Origin: Plasmodiophora brassicae
Lineage: Eukaryota > Endomyxa: Phytomyxea > Phytomyxea > Plasmodiophorida
DNA: 64,000 nt
Direction: 5' to 3'
Assembly (NCBI GenBank): GCA_036867785.1
Contig: CP145423.1
Location: forward strand, 434,001 to 498,000
Every line of letters begins with the position of its first letter. Position 1 is the stretch's first letter. The notes below the pieces were generated by a model, which saw only the letters and a list, made by a program, of their open reading frames with translations, searched no databases and was not told the origin of the DNA. The position numbers and the translations under genes are program-made. Of this stretch, positions 51,520 to 62,268 are shown in pieces.

Positions 51520-52645
51520 ATGTCCAGTGTTGCCAGTCTCCTCGCCGTTCTGCTCGGCCTGCTCGGGTGCGTCGTCGCGTTCCGGCCCACGGTCGTCACC
51601 GATGACCCGCACCAGAGCCTGTTCGAGGAATGGCGCAACACGTTCAAGAAGGAGTACCACACGTTTGAGGAGTACGCTCATCGCATGAAGGTGTTCCTGC
51701 AGAACCACAGGCACATCGAATCGCACAACGCGGCGGGACATTCGTACACGCTCCGCGCCAACCACTTCGCCGACCTGACACACGATGAGTTCAAGGCTCG
51801 CTACAACCTCGGCAAGCCGATTCCGAAGAAGCAATCCGCCAAGACGGTATGCGATCAAGCGCATCACCTTCACGTCCCGAGATTCTGACGACCATTGTCC
51901 GCTAGGTCGACCTGTCCGGTCAGATCAATGTTCCAGAGTCGCAGGACTGGACGGAGAAGGGCGCTGTCACGCCTGTCAAGGACCAGGGCCAGTGCGGATC
52001 CTGCTGGTCGTTCTCGACGACCGGTGCTACGGAAGGTGCCAACTACATCAAGCACAAGAAGCTGGTCTCGCTGTCGGAGCAGCAGCTGGTTGACTGCTCG
52101 GGGCCGGAAGGCGACCATGGCTGCGACGGCGGCTTGATGGACTTTGGATTCGAGTACATCATCAAGGAGGGCGGCATCTGCACGGAGGCCTCGTACCCGT
52201 ACGAGGCCCAGGACGACACGTGCCGTGCTGACAAGTGCACTGACGTCGTCAAAGTGTCCAGCTTCGTTGATGTCGGTTACGTCGTCACGAATGTGAAGCC
52301 ATTGATTTCTCATCGTCGTTCCCACAGGTCGACCAGTACAATGAGCGCGCGCTGAAGGCTGCTGTCGCCCAGCAGCCTGTCGCTGTTGCCATCGAAGCCG
52401 ACCAGCTGAGCTTCCAGTTCTACGACTCGGGTGTCATGACCGGCGAATGCGGTACGTCCCTCGACCACGGTGTCCTGGTCGTCGGATACGGCGAGGACAA
52501 CGGCGTCAAGTACTGGAAGATCAAGAACAGCTGGGGTGGCTCCTGGGGCGAGGACGGCTACATCCGCATCGAGCGTAGCGAGTCGAAGGGCTTGCCCGGC
52601 CAGTGCGGTATCGCCATGCAGCCCAGCTACCCGATCGCCGCATAG
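51520..52645 (+). CDS. Papain-family (C1A) cysteine protease precursor
   Basis: Three exons (51520-51846, 51906-52271, 52329-52645); introns of 59 and 57 nt. The signal peptide is [20 protein letters not shown]. The I29 propeptide inhibitor domain has [20 protein letters not shown] and the ERFNIN-like [16 protein letters not shown] with [11 protein letters not shown]. The mature enzyme begins near [20 protein letters not shown] with the catalytic Cys in QCGSCWSFS, then [11 protein letters not shown], catalytic His in [11 protein letters not shown] and Asn in [13 protein letters not shown], ending PSYPIAA. Length and motifs match plant-type or amoebal cathepsin L-like proteases of lysosomes or secretion. 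The second intron's donor is GTCGGT or GTTACG. Confidence 0.92.
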
Positions 52646-52851
52646 ACGACAGCCAGTATTACATCACTTCAAGATTGTCAGACTTTCGCCATAGAATACT
52701 CATACAATACAACCTCGCTGCGTATCTCGTCGTACGCGTGTCCGCAGAGGAAGGCACCCTCGCACCTCGTATTGAGAGAGCGTGCGTCTCAGCCGTCGCG
52801 TGACGTAGTCCGATATAGGCAGCCGCAAGCGGTGGCAGTCCGGTGTAACGT

Positions 52852-53618
52852 TTATGTCTGGGCGAGTTGCTGCAGCAGGTGCGCCTTCCGGGACTGCAGC
52901 AGGAGCCGGTGGAGTTCCTCCTCGGAGGGCAGCGAGCTGGTCTGTTCGGTGTGCACGACGTTGGCGAGTGCTTCGTCGATCGTCGGGCAGTCCGCGGGCC
53001 ACGCTTCGCGTTCGGCCTGCGCTTCCAGGCGCGCTGTCAGGTCCTCGTACATGCCCAGGTATTCCGGCGTGCACTTCAGGTTCATCAGGTGGATATCGCG
53101 GCGCGTTTCCTGTTCGTGCAACGACGCCTGCTTTTCGAGGAGCTCCCGTACGCCGGGCAGGTTCCTCGCTGCCCCGAAATACATATACCCGCCGTGCCCA
53201 CGGACGACCTTGCCGTCCACATCGGTGACGGCAGGGCCCCTGGCGTAATCCGGCCCACCCAGCTGCTTACACCGGACCTCCCATTGCCGTTTCTCCTCAA
53301 GAAGCCGATTGATCTGGTCGTTCATGTCCCGAATGCGATGCTCCCCGATACTGCCGTTCTGGACCCGGGTAATCGCCTGGGATATCTCACGAAGCACCTA
53401 AAGCAAGAACAGGGCATCACGTCAGAACAGCAGCGGCAGAGCGCGTGCAACAGGCGGCGTACCTGTTTCCGCCATTTGTCGGCCGACGCCACATTGTCAC
53501 ACTGGCTAGCCAGGAACGGGCGTCGCGTCTCCCGGTCTTTGACCGGGCCGGTATCGCCGCGCTTGTACGCCAACCATCGGTTCAGCATGCTCTGCGCCTT
53601 CTCCTCATTGCGCGCCAT
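52852..53618 (-). CDS. ISY1: Pre-mRNA splicing factor ISY1
   Basis: Two exons joined after DKWRKQ (donor GTACGC; acceptor CTTTAG near 53398). The start MARNEEKAQSMLNRWLAYKR is the hallmark ISY1 N-terminus, followed by LREISQAITRVQNGSIGEHR, IRDMNDQINRLLEEKRQWE, GGPDYARGP and GYMYFGAARNLPGVRELLEK. ISY1 is an NTC/Prp19-complex component that helps keep the spliceosome active between the two steps. The exon 1 region RETRRPFLASQCDNVAS replaces the usual RPYLASEC motif with minor changes. It is shorter than human ISY1, lacking the extended C-terminus. It fits the intron-rich genome. Confidence 0.92.
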
Positions 53619-53972
53619 CGTTCAGCCGCCCAGACGACCACCGGCCCGCGCCTTCGACACTTGCCACGGACCGCCAACGCAATAACCGACGGTCGCACAC
53701 ACTGCAAACCTGCATCATCAAAGTTGACATGCAGCTGACTGGCGAGTGCAGCTCGCAGTTCCGCCTACACTGTATGACTGCAGTTGCCGAGCCGCGACTG
53801 CGCAATTGCCAGCACACGCTGAATCGTCATGACAGCAAAGTTGTTTTACACAGCCAAACTTGTGGATACGTCTGTTTGGATTATATCCGATAACAATGGT
53901 ATAGGGTGAGGTTGTAGCCGGATAAATAGCCGAACGCGTTCGCACGTGGGTTGGCGGGCGTGGGGACACGGG
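53619..53972. other. No gene seen
   Basis: Intergenic between the ISY1 start and the eIF3j stop; no motif recognised. Confidence 0.4.
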
Positions 53973-54694
53973 TCAGAAGGCTTCCTCCTCGTAGAACTCG
54001 GCGCCGTCGACTTCGTCCTCGTTGAAGATGCCGCCTCCGCCAACGTTCAGCGACCTGCCCGCCTTCTTCGACTTCTTCTTCTTCGTCGCCGCCTGCTTCA
54101 CCTTGTTCTTCTGGTTGTAGACCACCGTCAGCGCCGACTTGAGCTCGTTGATCTCCTCGATCGACAGCGGGTCCGACGCCGCTTTCAGCAATTCCTTCAG
54201 GAAGGTCATCCGCTTCGTGTTGCCGCGGCGCTCCACCTCGATGCGCTTGGCGACGTTCGCCGCGAATTCCCTGTAATCGTCCTCGGACGCCAGCGCCAGC
54301 TCATCGAGCTTCTCGTCGAGGCGCTGCGTGGCCCTCGCTTCGTTCCTGTCGCTGGCACCGAACAGGTCCTCGGCGTCGGCGAGCCTGTTCGCACGGATCT
54401 GCTTGGCGACCTCCTCGGGACTCGGCTCGACGTACTTCGGCCTCGCCGGCGCCGGCTGCTTCACCGGCGCTGCCGCTGGCTTCTTCACGGGCGGCGGCCG
54501 TTGCACGGACGCCGACGCCGCCACCTCCTCCTCGTCGCTGGACGCGTCCCAGTCGTCCACAACAGCCCCCTGACAATCACCACCACGCTCAGACAACGCA
54601 GGCGCGGCGACGGGCGACGCGCGGCACTGACCCCATGCGGGTCGTCGTCATCCACAACGACCGGGCCGGTCGGCGTCGACCAATCATCCGCCAT
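53973..54694 (-). CDS. EIF3J: Translation initiation factor eIF3 subunit J
   Basis: Two exons. MADDWSTPTGPVVVDDDD joins across an intron with donor GTCAGT to GGAVVDDWDASSDEEEV. The protein shows the eIF3j layout: an acidic Trp-Asp-rich N-terminus, a basic/Pro middle (KPAAAPVKQPAPARPKY), a helical centre (RLADAEDLFGASDRNEA) and the conserved C-terminal helix pair RMTFLKELLKAASDPLSIEE, then INELKSALTVVYNQKNKVKQ, followed by KKKKSKK. The end is acidic (EVDGAEFYEEEAF). eIF3j sits in the ribosomal decoding centre and aids 40S recruitment and recycling. Confidence 0.85.
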
Positions 54695-54859
54695 GATGCG
54701 TTCGCGCACAATGGCCTGGGGCAACTCCGTGAGCAGCCGAGTCCGCACTGACAATAATAGGTAAAACGCGACAGCAGAAACGCCGGCACCCATCGTTCCG
54801 ACCATGGGCTAAGTTCAGGGATACATACATAATTACATATATATGTGGGAGCGGAGGCG

Positions 54860-56935
54860 TCACCAGTAGTCGCCGCAGGAGCAGCGCCCGGCGTGGAAGT
54901 GGTGGTGGCGGTTGCCGTCGCGCACGTGCACGTCGCGGTGGAACAGGGCGGAGACGCGCCGCGTGCTCTCGTGACAGTCCGTGCAGGCCCTCAGGGTCTT
55001 GGTCAGCCGGATCGGCTCGTCGGGCGGCAGGACGTGCAGGGCGTACGCGATGGCGATCTTCTCGCTGTGCGCGAACACGACCCGGCGCAAGTCGTCGTCG
55101 GACGCGCCGCGCCTGGTCGCCACGGAGACGTCGGGCGCGTACCCGTCCCGCTCGAGGTCCTCCATCAGCCGCGCGTGGCGCCGCCTCAATTCCGGGTCGG
55201 CGTGCACCTTGGCGTCGTTCGCGTAAAAGTGCACGACAGACCGATCGGGGAGCAGGAGCGACGTTCGGCCGGGCACCTTGGACAGGCCCTGCGCCCGCAT
55301 GCGGTCGCGTAGCCGGTCGACGTCGTCGAACCGCCCAGCCGCCGCGTACACGTTCGACATCAGCACGTAGGCGGCTGCCGCGTACGACGACGAGCCCGGC
55401 AGCGCCAGCACGTTCGCGAACGCGCGTTCAGCGCGCGGCAGATCGTTGTGCCTGCGGCACGCGCTGAGCACCGCCATCCAGGACACGACGTTCGCGCCCG
55501 GGGCCGCCGCCGCCATCCGCTCGGCCTCGTCCAGGTTCCCGACCCGCCCATGCAGGCCGATCATGCAGTTCAGGTGCTCGTCGGCGGCGGCGACGCTCCA
55601 GGTCGACGTGAACTCGGCGGCGATCGCGTTCGCGCGACGCAGGTCGCCGGCATGGCCGCAGGCCGACAGCAGGGAGGACAGCGTGTGCCCGGTCGGCCGC
55701 ACGCCGCACGCCTTCATGCACTCGAACGTCGTGGTCGCCTGCGGCAGCATGCCGTGATGGCTGTAGGCCGAGATCATCGAGTTGAACGCGAAGGCGTCCG
55801 GCGGGGGCGACCCGGCCAGACGGGCGGTGAACGCGTCCTCGGCCGCCGGCAGGCACCCGCAGTCGTTGTAGGCGGCCACCAACGCGCTGACGACAGCGTC
55901 GTCCAGCGCGAGCCCTTCGTCGATCGCGTATCGATGCAGCGTGTGCAACGCGGCGAGCTCGGTGCAGCGTCCGCACGCGCGAACGAACAACGTGAACACG
56001 GGCAGGTCGACGGGGATGCCCCGGTCGACCATGGCCCGGAACACGTCCAGGGCGTCGGCGATGCGGGACGCCCTGCAGAGGGCCGACAGGATATGGGTGC
56101 GGATCCGGTCGGACGGCGGCAGGCCAACGGCGTCCATGACGGGCAGCGCCTGCAGGGCGGCGTCGACCCGGTTCTGCGACAGCAGCGCCTTGAACAGGTT
56201 GCCGAAGATCGTCTGGTTGTGCGGGGCCGCGATCGACGCCGACCGGACGAGGGCGAGAATCCGCTCGGCAACGTCGGCCGCCAGCGGCGACCTCGCCTCG
56301 GCGCAGCACGCCGCGAACATGGACAGGAGCTTGTCCGACATCTCGACGCCGTTGTCGATCGCGTCCGACACGAGGAACAAGGCGGACGCCGGGTTCTTCG
56401 ACAGCCTGCAGATGTTGGCGACGCCGAAGATGACGTTATGCGAACGCGGGCCGCTCTTCGCGTAGTGCTCGACGGCTTCCCGGGCCAGCACCGGGCGGGC
56501 CGCCTGGCACGCGCCGAGGAACGTGCAGAACAGGACGTCGGTGATGCGGACCCGGCGATCCGCGGCGGCGGCCATGACGTCCGGCGCCTTCGCCGGTAGG
56601 CACCGTTTGCAGACCTGCATCATGCTCGTGAAGAAGCGCACGTCTACGGCGACGCCCGCGTGGAGCACGCACTGGAACATGATCCAGGCGCGGCGCGGCT
56701 CCCACTCGTGCTGCAGCGCGCGAACCGCCAGCGACGCCGACGGCCGCGACACGGTCGCGCGGAACAGGCCCGACCCGGGCGCCATCGGCACCGCGTTCGC
56801 CGAAGCTGCAGGCGCAACTCGCGACGTCCGCCCATCCCGCCTCAGGGGGCGCAGCACCGCCAGCGAACTGCACCGGGCCCGCTGACCCCGCCCTGTCACG
56901 CCGCAGCAGCGAACGATCGCCGGCAGTGGGACCAT
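54860..56935 (-). CDS. DYW-type pentatricopeptide repeat protein (organelle RNA editing)
   Basis: 691 residues, a single exon. The Arg/Ala/Ser-rich N-terminus (VRCCGVTGRGQRARCSSLAV) suggests mitochondrial import. A tandem array of PPR helices follows (for example DAFAFNSMISAYSHHGMLPQ, VVSALVAAYNDCGCLPAAED). The E/E+ region leads to the DYW deaminase domain: the PG-like box KVPGRTSLLL, the zinc/active-site HSEKIAIAYAL (HxE), CTDCHESTRR (CxxC), and the end HFHAGRCSCGDYW. HxE and CxxC are intact, so C-to-U editing of organelle transcripts is plausible. DYW proteins are abundant in land plants and sporadic in protists, where lateral transfer has been proposed. Absence of introns contrasts with the neighbours. 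Confidence 0.9.
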   Translation of the reverse strand: MVPLPAIVRCCGVTGRGQRARCSSLAVLRPLRRDGRTSRVAPAASANAVPMAPGSGLFRATVSRPSASLAVRALQHEWEPRRAWIMFQCVLHAGVAVDVRFFTSMMQVCKRCLPAKAPDVMAAAADRRVRITDVLFCTFLGACQAARPVLAREAVEHYAKSGPRSHNVIFGVANICRLSKNPASALFLVSDAIDNGVEMSDKLLSMFAACCAEARSPLAADVAERILALVRSASIAAPHNQTIFGNLFKALLSQNRVDAALQALPVMDAVGLPPSDRIRTHILSALCRASRIADALDVFRAMVDRGIPVDLPVFTLFVRACGRCTELAALHTLHRYAIDEGLALDDAVVSALVAAYNDCGCLPAAEDAFTARLAGSPPPDAFAFNSMISAYSHHGMLPQATTTFECMKACGVRPTGHTLSSLLSACGHAGDLRRANAIAAEFTSTWSVAAADEHLNCMIGLHGRVGNLDEAERMAAAAPGANVVSWMAVLSACRRHNDLPRAERAFANVLALPGSSSYAAAAYVLMSNVYAAAGRFDDVDRLRDRMRAQGLSKVPGRTSLLLPDRSVVHFYANDAKVHADPELRRRHARLMEDLERDGYAPDVSVATRRGASDDDLRRVVFAHSEKIAIAYALHVLPPDEPIRLTKTLRACTDCHESTRRVSALFHRDVHVRDGNRHHHFHAGRCSCGDYW

Positions 56936-57057
56936 GACCTAATACCGCGCGCGTTCCAGGGGGGCCGCTGCCAGTGTTCGCGGACACCGCAGCTGCCGGG
57001 CTGATGAATATGCAACCGTCACATGTATGTATACAGGGTTGTCGGTGCCGCTAGGTA

Positions 57058-59463
57058 CTACCAGCGGTCGGCACACGAGCAGCGACCGCGATGGAAGTGA
57101 TGCTGGGAGTGCATGTCGCGAACGTACACGTCGCGGTTGTAGATGCGGGAGGCGAGCCTGGTGAACGCGTGGCAGTCCCGGCACATCCACATGGAGTTCG
57201 TCAGGCGGATGGGGTCGCCAGGTGGCAGGGCGGCCAGCGCGGCCGCCAGGGCGATCTTCGGGCCGTGCAGGAAGACGGACTGGCGCGCGTCGTCGTCCGT
57301 TGCAGTCTGCTTCGTGACGACGGATACGTCCGGCGAGTAACCGTTCGCGAGAAGACGCTGGATGAGGTCCCCGTGCCCTGCACCGCAATTCGGGTCATCC
57401 GCACAGACGTGGGCCGAGCGGTCGGGCAGCTGGATCCAGGTTCGAGGAGGCCGCCTCGACAGGCCTCGCTCTTTCATGGAGTTCGCCAGCCGTTCGGCTT
57501 CGGCGACGTTCCCGACGGCAGCGAACAGGGCCGACATGAACGTGAAGATGGACGCCAGTGCCCGCGGTTCGATGGTCGGATAGGTCCCCAGGATGTGGGA
57601 GAAGGCGCGCCTCGCACGCGAAACGTCTTCGTGCCAGCTGCAAACCCGCAGCATGGACACCCAGGACATGACGTTCGCGTTCGCGTTCGTGTTCGCGATC
57701 CGCTCGGCGTCATCGAGGTCGCCGAGTCGGCCGCGTATCTCGATCAGCGCGGCGACGTCCGCGTCCGACAAGGGGACGCGCCAGGTGTCGGCGAACTCGT
57801 CGACGAACGCCTGGGCTGTCGTCAGGTCGCCCGATCGGGCGCAGCAGGTCAGCAGCGCCGACAACGTGCCGGCCTTCGGTCGCAACCCGCTGGCTTTCAG
57901 CTCGTCGAACAGCTGGAACGCATCGGTAGACAGACCATGCTGGCTGCACGCCAGGATCATGGCGTTCCAGGTCAGGATGCGACCCGGACGCGGCAACGAG
58001 CGGAACAGCGTCTCGCAAGCATCCGGGCGGCTGCACCGGTCGTAGGCGGAAATCAGCGACGACGACACGTTGTCGTTCGACAGGAGGTCGTCGTCGCGTG
58101 CGAACCGATGCAACACCTCGACGGACGAAGCGTCACAGCAACGACCGGCCGCATGGGCGACCTGCGTTAGCGCAGGGGCAGCGTTCCCGAGGCCCGGCGC
58201 GGCTTGCTGAAACAGGGCCATGGCACGCGGCATGTCGTCATCGTCGGCCAGGGCCGACAGCACGAGCAGGTCGGTGGAGACGGACGGGCGCAGGCCGGCC
58301 GCGGTCATCTCGCCCAGCGTCGCGCACGCATCGTCCAGGCGCCCGTTGCGAACGTACGCCGAGATCATGGCCGTGAACGTCGACACGTCCGGGAGCGTCC
58401 GGGCGCGGCGCTGCAGGAAGATCTGCTCCGACTTGGCCAGGTGGTCACAGCGGTCGTACGCTGCGATCAGCGCGCTGACGAACAGATGGTTGTCGAGGAC
58501 CTTGGCGTGGTCCCGGGCGTACTGGTGCAGGATCCGGACGTTCGGCAGGCGTGCATGCGCGAGCAGGACGCACAGGATGGGCACCTCGATCGTGATGTTG
58601 CGATCCACCATTGTCCGGTAGATCTTCATCGCGTCTCCGAAGCGATCGCCCTTGACGAGCGCGCAGATCACGTTGTTGAGCAGGAACCTCGTCGTCGGCA
58701 CCGCCGCCTTGTCCATCCGTTTCAGGGCCTCGAGCGCGGCGCCCAGCTGCTGATGCGACAGCAGGGCGCCAATCAGCGTGTCGAACGTCGACCGCTTCTC
58801 GAACGTTTTGACCTGCTTCGACAGGACGAGATTGGCGAGTCGCGCGACGGTATCCGAGGCAGACGCCGACCTGGAGGCAGAGCAGCAGCTCGCGAACGAC
58901 GCGAACAGGCGCTCAGACATGTCCACCTGGTTGTCGACCGCATCCGCGAAGAGGCGGAGGGCAGCGTCCGGCCTCTTCCCGATCCTGCAGACGTTGACGA
59001 CGGCGAAGATGACGTCGTGCGTGCGCAGGCCGGAACGAGCGTATTGCTCCAGGGCCTCGTCGACCGGGGTAGGCTGCGCCGATTGACACGCGACGAGGAA
59101 CGAGCACAGGAGCGGTTCGGTGACGATGATGCGGCGCGAGATCGCGGCACGCAGCACGGCGGGCGCCTTGGACGGCATGCGCTTCCTGCAGAACGCCAGG
59201 GCGACCTTCGCGAACTGCGCGTCGAACCGCCCGACGCGAAGAACGTGCTCGTACGCGGCCCAGGTCTGGGCGGGGTCCCTGCCCCGCACCGCCGACGCGC
59301 CGATCGCCTCGAAGTGCTCGTACTGGCCAAAGCGCCTGACGTGCGCCGGTCGCATGACGCCGGGACCCTGTCGCCACGGCCGTTGACCTATCGGCGCGCA
59401 CACCATCGACGGTCGACGACCCTGCCGAAGGCAGCAGCAGCAACGCGACCCGACGGTTGCCAT
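57058..59463 (-). CDS. DYW-like PPR protein with altered deaminase motif
   Basis: 801 residues from Met at 59463 (MATVGSRCCCCLRQGR); the frame is open 151 codons further upstream but would overlap Sly1, so the inner start is used. Single exon. Many PPR repeats are present (VSTFTAMISAYVRNGRLDDA, RILTWNAMILACSQHGLSTD). The C-terminal DYW domain keeps LPDRSAHVCADD, YSPDVSVVTKQ and CRDCHAFTRL, ending HFHRGRCSCADRW. The HxE motif is changed to HGPKIALAAAL (Glu to Pro) and the terminal DYW is DRW. It is a tandem paralogue of the preceding gene, with about 120 bp between. Without the proton-donor Glu it probably binds RNA but cannot deaminate alone. Confidence 0.85.
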   Translation of the reverse strand: MATVGSRCCCCLRQGRRPSMVCAPIGQRPWRQGPGVMRPAHVRRFGQYEHFEAIGASAVRGRDPAQTWAAYEHVLRVGRFDAQFAKVALAFCRKRMPSKAPAVLRAAISRRIIVTEPLLCSFLVACQSAQPTPVDEALEQYARSGLRTHDVIFAVVNVCRIGKRPDAALRLFADAVDNQVDMSERLFASFASCCSASRSASASDTVARLANLVLSKQVKTFEKRSTFDTLIGALLSHQQLGAALEALKRMDKAAVPTTRFLLNNVICALVKGDRFGDAMKIYRTMVDRNITIEVPILCVLLAHARLPNVRILHQYARDHAKVLDNHLFVSALIAAYDRCDHLAKSEQIFLQRRARTLPDVSTFTAMISAYVRNGRLDDACATLGEMTAAGLRPSVSTDLLVLSALADDDDMPRAMALFQQAAPGLGNAAPALTQVAHAAGRCCDASSVEVLHRFARDDDLLSNDNVSSSLISAYDRCSRPDACETLFRSLPRPGRILTWNAMILACSQHGLSTDAFQLFDELKASGLRPKAGTLSALLTCCARSGDLTTAQAFVDEFADTWRVPLSDADVAALIEIRGRLGDLDDAERIANTNANANVMSWVSMLRVCSWHEDVSRARRAFSHILGTYPTIEPRALASIFTFMSALFAAVGNVAEAERLANSMKERGLSRRPPRTWIQLPDRSAHVCADDPNCGAGHGDLIQRLLANGYSPDVSVVTKQTATDDDARQSVFLHGPKIALAAALAALPPGDPIRLTNSMWMCRDCHAFTRLASRIYNRDVYVRDMHSQHHFHRGRCSCADRW

Positions 59464-59648
59464 CCGGTTGGCATCAGTCGGCGGGACGCGCGCACGCACC
59501 GCCTTGCTCCTCTCGCCTACGAGCGTCCCGACGTCGCCCAACTGCGACGTCGGGGTCGGCGCCTCAATGGGGGCGCGGCACGACAACTGCGCGCCCGGGG
59601 GATCAGGACGACTTAATGCCGGGTGTGTGTTCGCCGTTTCATATCGTT

Positions 59649-61609
59649 TCACGTTAGGTTGGGGGTGTCGGGTTGCGCCAGCTGCTCCATCTGCCTGAGC
59701 AGGTCGCTGGGCGCCGCCATTTCCGTGCTGCCGTACACGATGGAGACGGGCGGCTGCGAGGGCGTGCTGGCGGAGACGTCGCGCGCCCACTCGACGAGGT
59801 TGTGCAGCTCGGCGTAGCACCCACCGCCGCACACGACCACGATGGCGTCCCGAGCTTTCGAAGCGACCTGCGGGATCGCCTTGCCCTGCGGTGCCCTGGG
59901 GTCCATCACCCGCCACGATGCGGTGACGGACGCGGCAGCGGGTTTCAACATGATCTCGCGAACGGCACGGGTCAGCGGCGTCTTGTGCTTCAAGGGGAGC
60001 AAGCTTTTCACGTTGCCTTTCAGCCAGCCCAGCCCGCTGGACAGCGCGGTGTGCTGGGAGACGAGATCCTTCAGCACGGCACCGGCACCTTTGACGTCGT
60101 CGTGCTGGCCCGTTGCCGCAATGCGACGCATCATGCGAACCTTCCTGACATAGTCGACGGCCAGCGTGGACACATCGTCGCCCATCGCGCGCGCCAGCCC
60201 TTCCACCTCTTTGTCCTTGTCGTCGCCCGCCAGGTAGTACTGCAGCAACAGGCGAAGCTTGTCGTCCGCCGTGCCTTTGCCGTCAGGGCCGATCCGCTCT
60301 TTCAGCGTGCGGACGTCTGGAAGCAGGCCACTGGCCGCCATGCGGTCCTCCATCTCGAACAGCGTGTCGAGGCCACGATCCTGAATATGGCGCATCAGTG
60401 CGGTTGCCACGTTCGTGTGGATGTCCACGAGGCGCTTCTTGCGTTGCAATTCGGGCATGCTGTTGACGATGGATTTCAGCCCTGCCGTGACGTCGCCGTC
60501 GTCCAGGGTGCTGAGATCTTCAGTGCCCGACTGCAGCGACTGGACGGTTGCCTGGTGCTCCTTGAGCAACGCCTCAACGCGTTGTGCAACTTCAGGGAAC
60601 GTCTCCGCCTTGTTCTCCGCCCAGAAGAAGTCGCTCCCATCCAGAGTGTACTCCGTTAGCTTTCCTGCACATGCAAACCGTTGAGCAACGCCATGCACAC
60701 GATGTCGAGTCAGTCACCTGCGGGGCCGGATGGCAGCCTGATACGATTCGAAGCCAGGCCCAGAAGGTCGTGCGTCATTGGTTGGTACGCCCACTGGTGC
60801 TGTAGCGGTGTCCCCAGGTCCAAGTTCCGGTCGACGAGGATCAGCACAGGTCTGCGAAACGATGCCGACGACGACTCCTGGAAGACGCGCGATCGCAGCG
60901 CTTCTCGCAAGCGCGAATCGAGCTTGGACGCGACGAGTTCAGCAGCCTCACCCGGTCGGGCATGAATGATCGGCACGGCGCCAACGGTACTGCAGACGGA
61001 ATACAGTGATTCCACGATCGCATCGACGCATGCCATGATTTCGGAATCGTCCCGAGAAGACAGTTTCGCGTACGACCTAAGAGCGGGATCAGAGCGGACG
61101 CCCGTCGTTGCGAGACTTGTACGGTACCTTGACATATTCATGGTGAACAATGAAGGTTCCAGAGTAATGAACGCTGCGTTGACGTCGGTGACGCGCGAGA
61201 TCCGAGATACCGACGCGGATTCGATCGTTCGTAGTGCCAAGTCCTCCAAGAGGACCCGAGGTAGCGTGTAGGAAAAGTTCAGGTAAAACGCGTCGTATAA
61301 CGACCGTTTCGTATCGCGATCAATCAGGTCGAGATTCGTCCGGGTCGGTGCTACAAAGTAGACGGCCGGAACACCAGGGACGCGCTCGCGATCCCCAGTA
61401 ATCAGAAGGTTCAGCGTAACGCCCAGGGCGCGCAGCTCCCCGACATTCAGCAGCGGCGATATGATATCGCGGCACGCTTCGTCATAGATCAGGACCTTCC
61501 AGGTCGCCGACGACGTTGACGACGCGCGCGGCGTCGCAGCAGACGGCGGGGGCGCATTGAGGTTCAGCATGGTCAGCAGCGCCGACTTCTGCATCGCCTG
61601 AATGTCCAT
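59649..61609 (-). CDS. SCFD1: Sly1/SCFD1 Sec1-Munc18 family vesicle fusion protein
   Basis: Two exons (61609-60718, 60664-59649) with a 53-nt intron that keeps phase (LPSGPAG joined to KLTEYTLDGSDFFW). The Sly1-type start is QKSALLTMLNLNAP. Conserved SM motifs are WKVLIYDEACRDIISPLLNV, AVYFVAPTRTNLDLIDRD, LYDAFYLNFSYTLPRVLLED and the family signature RPVLILVDRNLDLGTPLQHQ with WAYQPMTHDLL. In the second exon are DGSDFFWAENKAETFPEVAQ and DAIVVVCGGGCYAELHNLVE. Sly1 binds syntaxin-5-type SNAREs for ER-Golgi traffic. It is intact and of typical length (about 635 residues). Confidence 0.9.
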
Positions 61610-62268
61610 CCCGATATACGACGCCGCCCCGACTATCGACCGTCAACCATCCAACGAGGACCGAACTGCAACTTCGCGACTCGACACTGATCCCCCTCTG
61701 AACTCCGCCCTCGACGCGTCCAGCCGACCGTGTTTTTGGAGGCCGGGGACCTGCGAATACGTTCTGGGTCCCGACACTGCCCCTGATCTACGATGCCCCT
61801 ATGGTGCCCATGCGCGGGTTTCGGGTCGATGCAGGCAGCGTTCGCGTTCCTCGGTCTGGGTGTTGCAAAGGTTCGTGAGCGCGGATTTCGCTACGTAACC
61901 CTGTACGCAGCCTGTTCGCCTTGCGTACAGCAATAATTGTATCATTGGAATCGCTGCAAAGCCTGTACCGGGCGTCGGGCTTGTTTGCTGCCAGGGGACA
62001 GCCTGAATGGCGCTCAGGAGCTCGTCCCGCAATCAGGATGAACCGGGATAAGCAGGTCTTCCCCATCCCCCGTCCTGTTGCACTTTCGGGTCTCGTTGTC
62101 ATCTTCCACTGCCCGCACATGATGCAACGTCGTAGACATGCCTCGTCGGTAATGATTGCAGCTGACCGTCCACGAGTTGCCTTGCTGACCGCGATAGCCC
62201 ATAAATAGCATCGCCGGAATTAGGACCCGGCGGCACACAGTGCCCACACAGCAGCTGCAACCGTAATC
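61610..62268. other. No gene seen
   Basis: Between the divergent starts of Sly1 and the small membrane protein. Short ORFs lack motifs. Confidence 0.4.

Noticed and set aside
55448-56599. 383-residue plus-strand ORF opposite the first PPR gene
   Set aside because: Antisense shadow of a GC-rich exon, no family motif.
58204-59616. 470-residue plus-strand ORF opposite the second PPR gene
   Set aside because: Antisense shadow of the PPR exon.
59464-59916. N-terminal extension of the second PPR protein to a 952-residue ORF
   Set aside because: It would overlap the 3' part of Sly1 and its composition is that of antisense/shifted Sly1 sequence; Met at 59463 is the better start.
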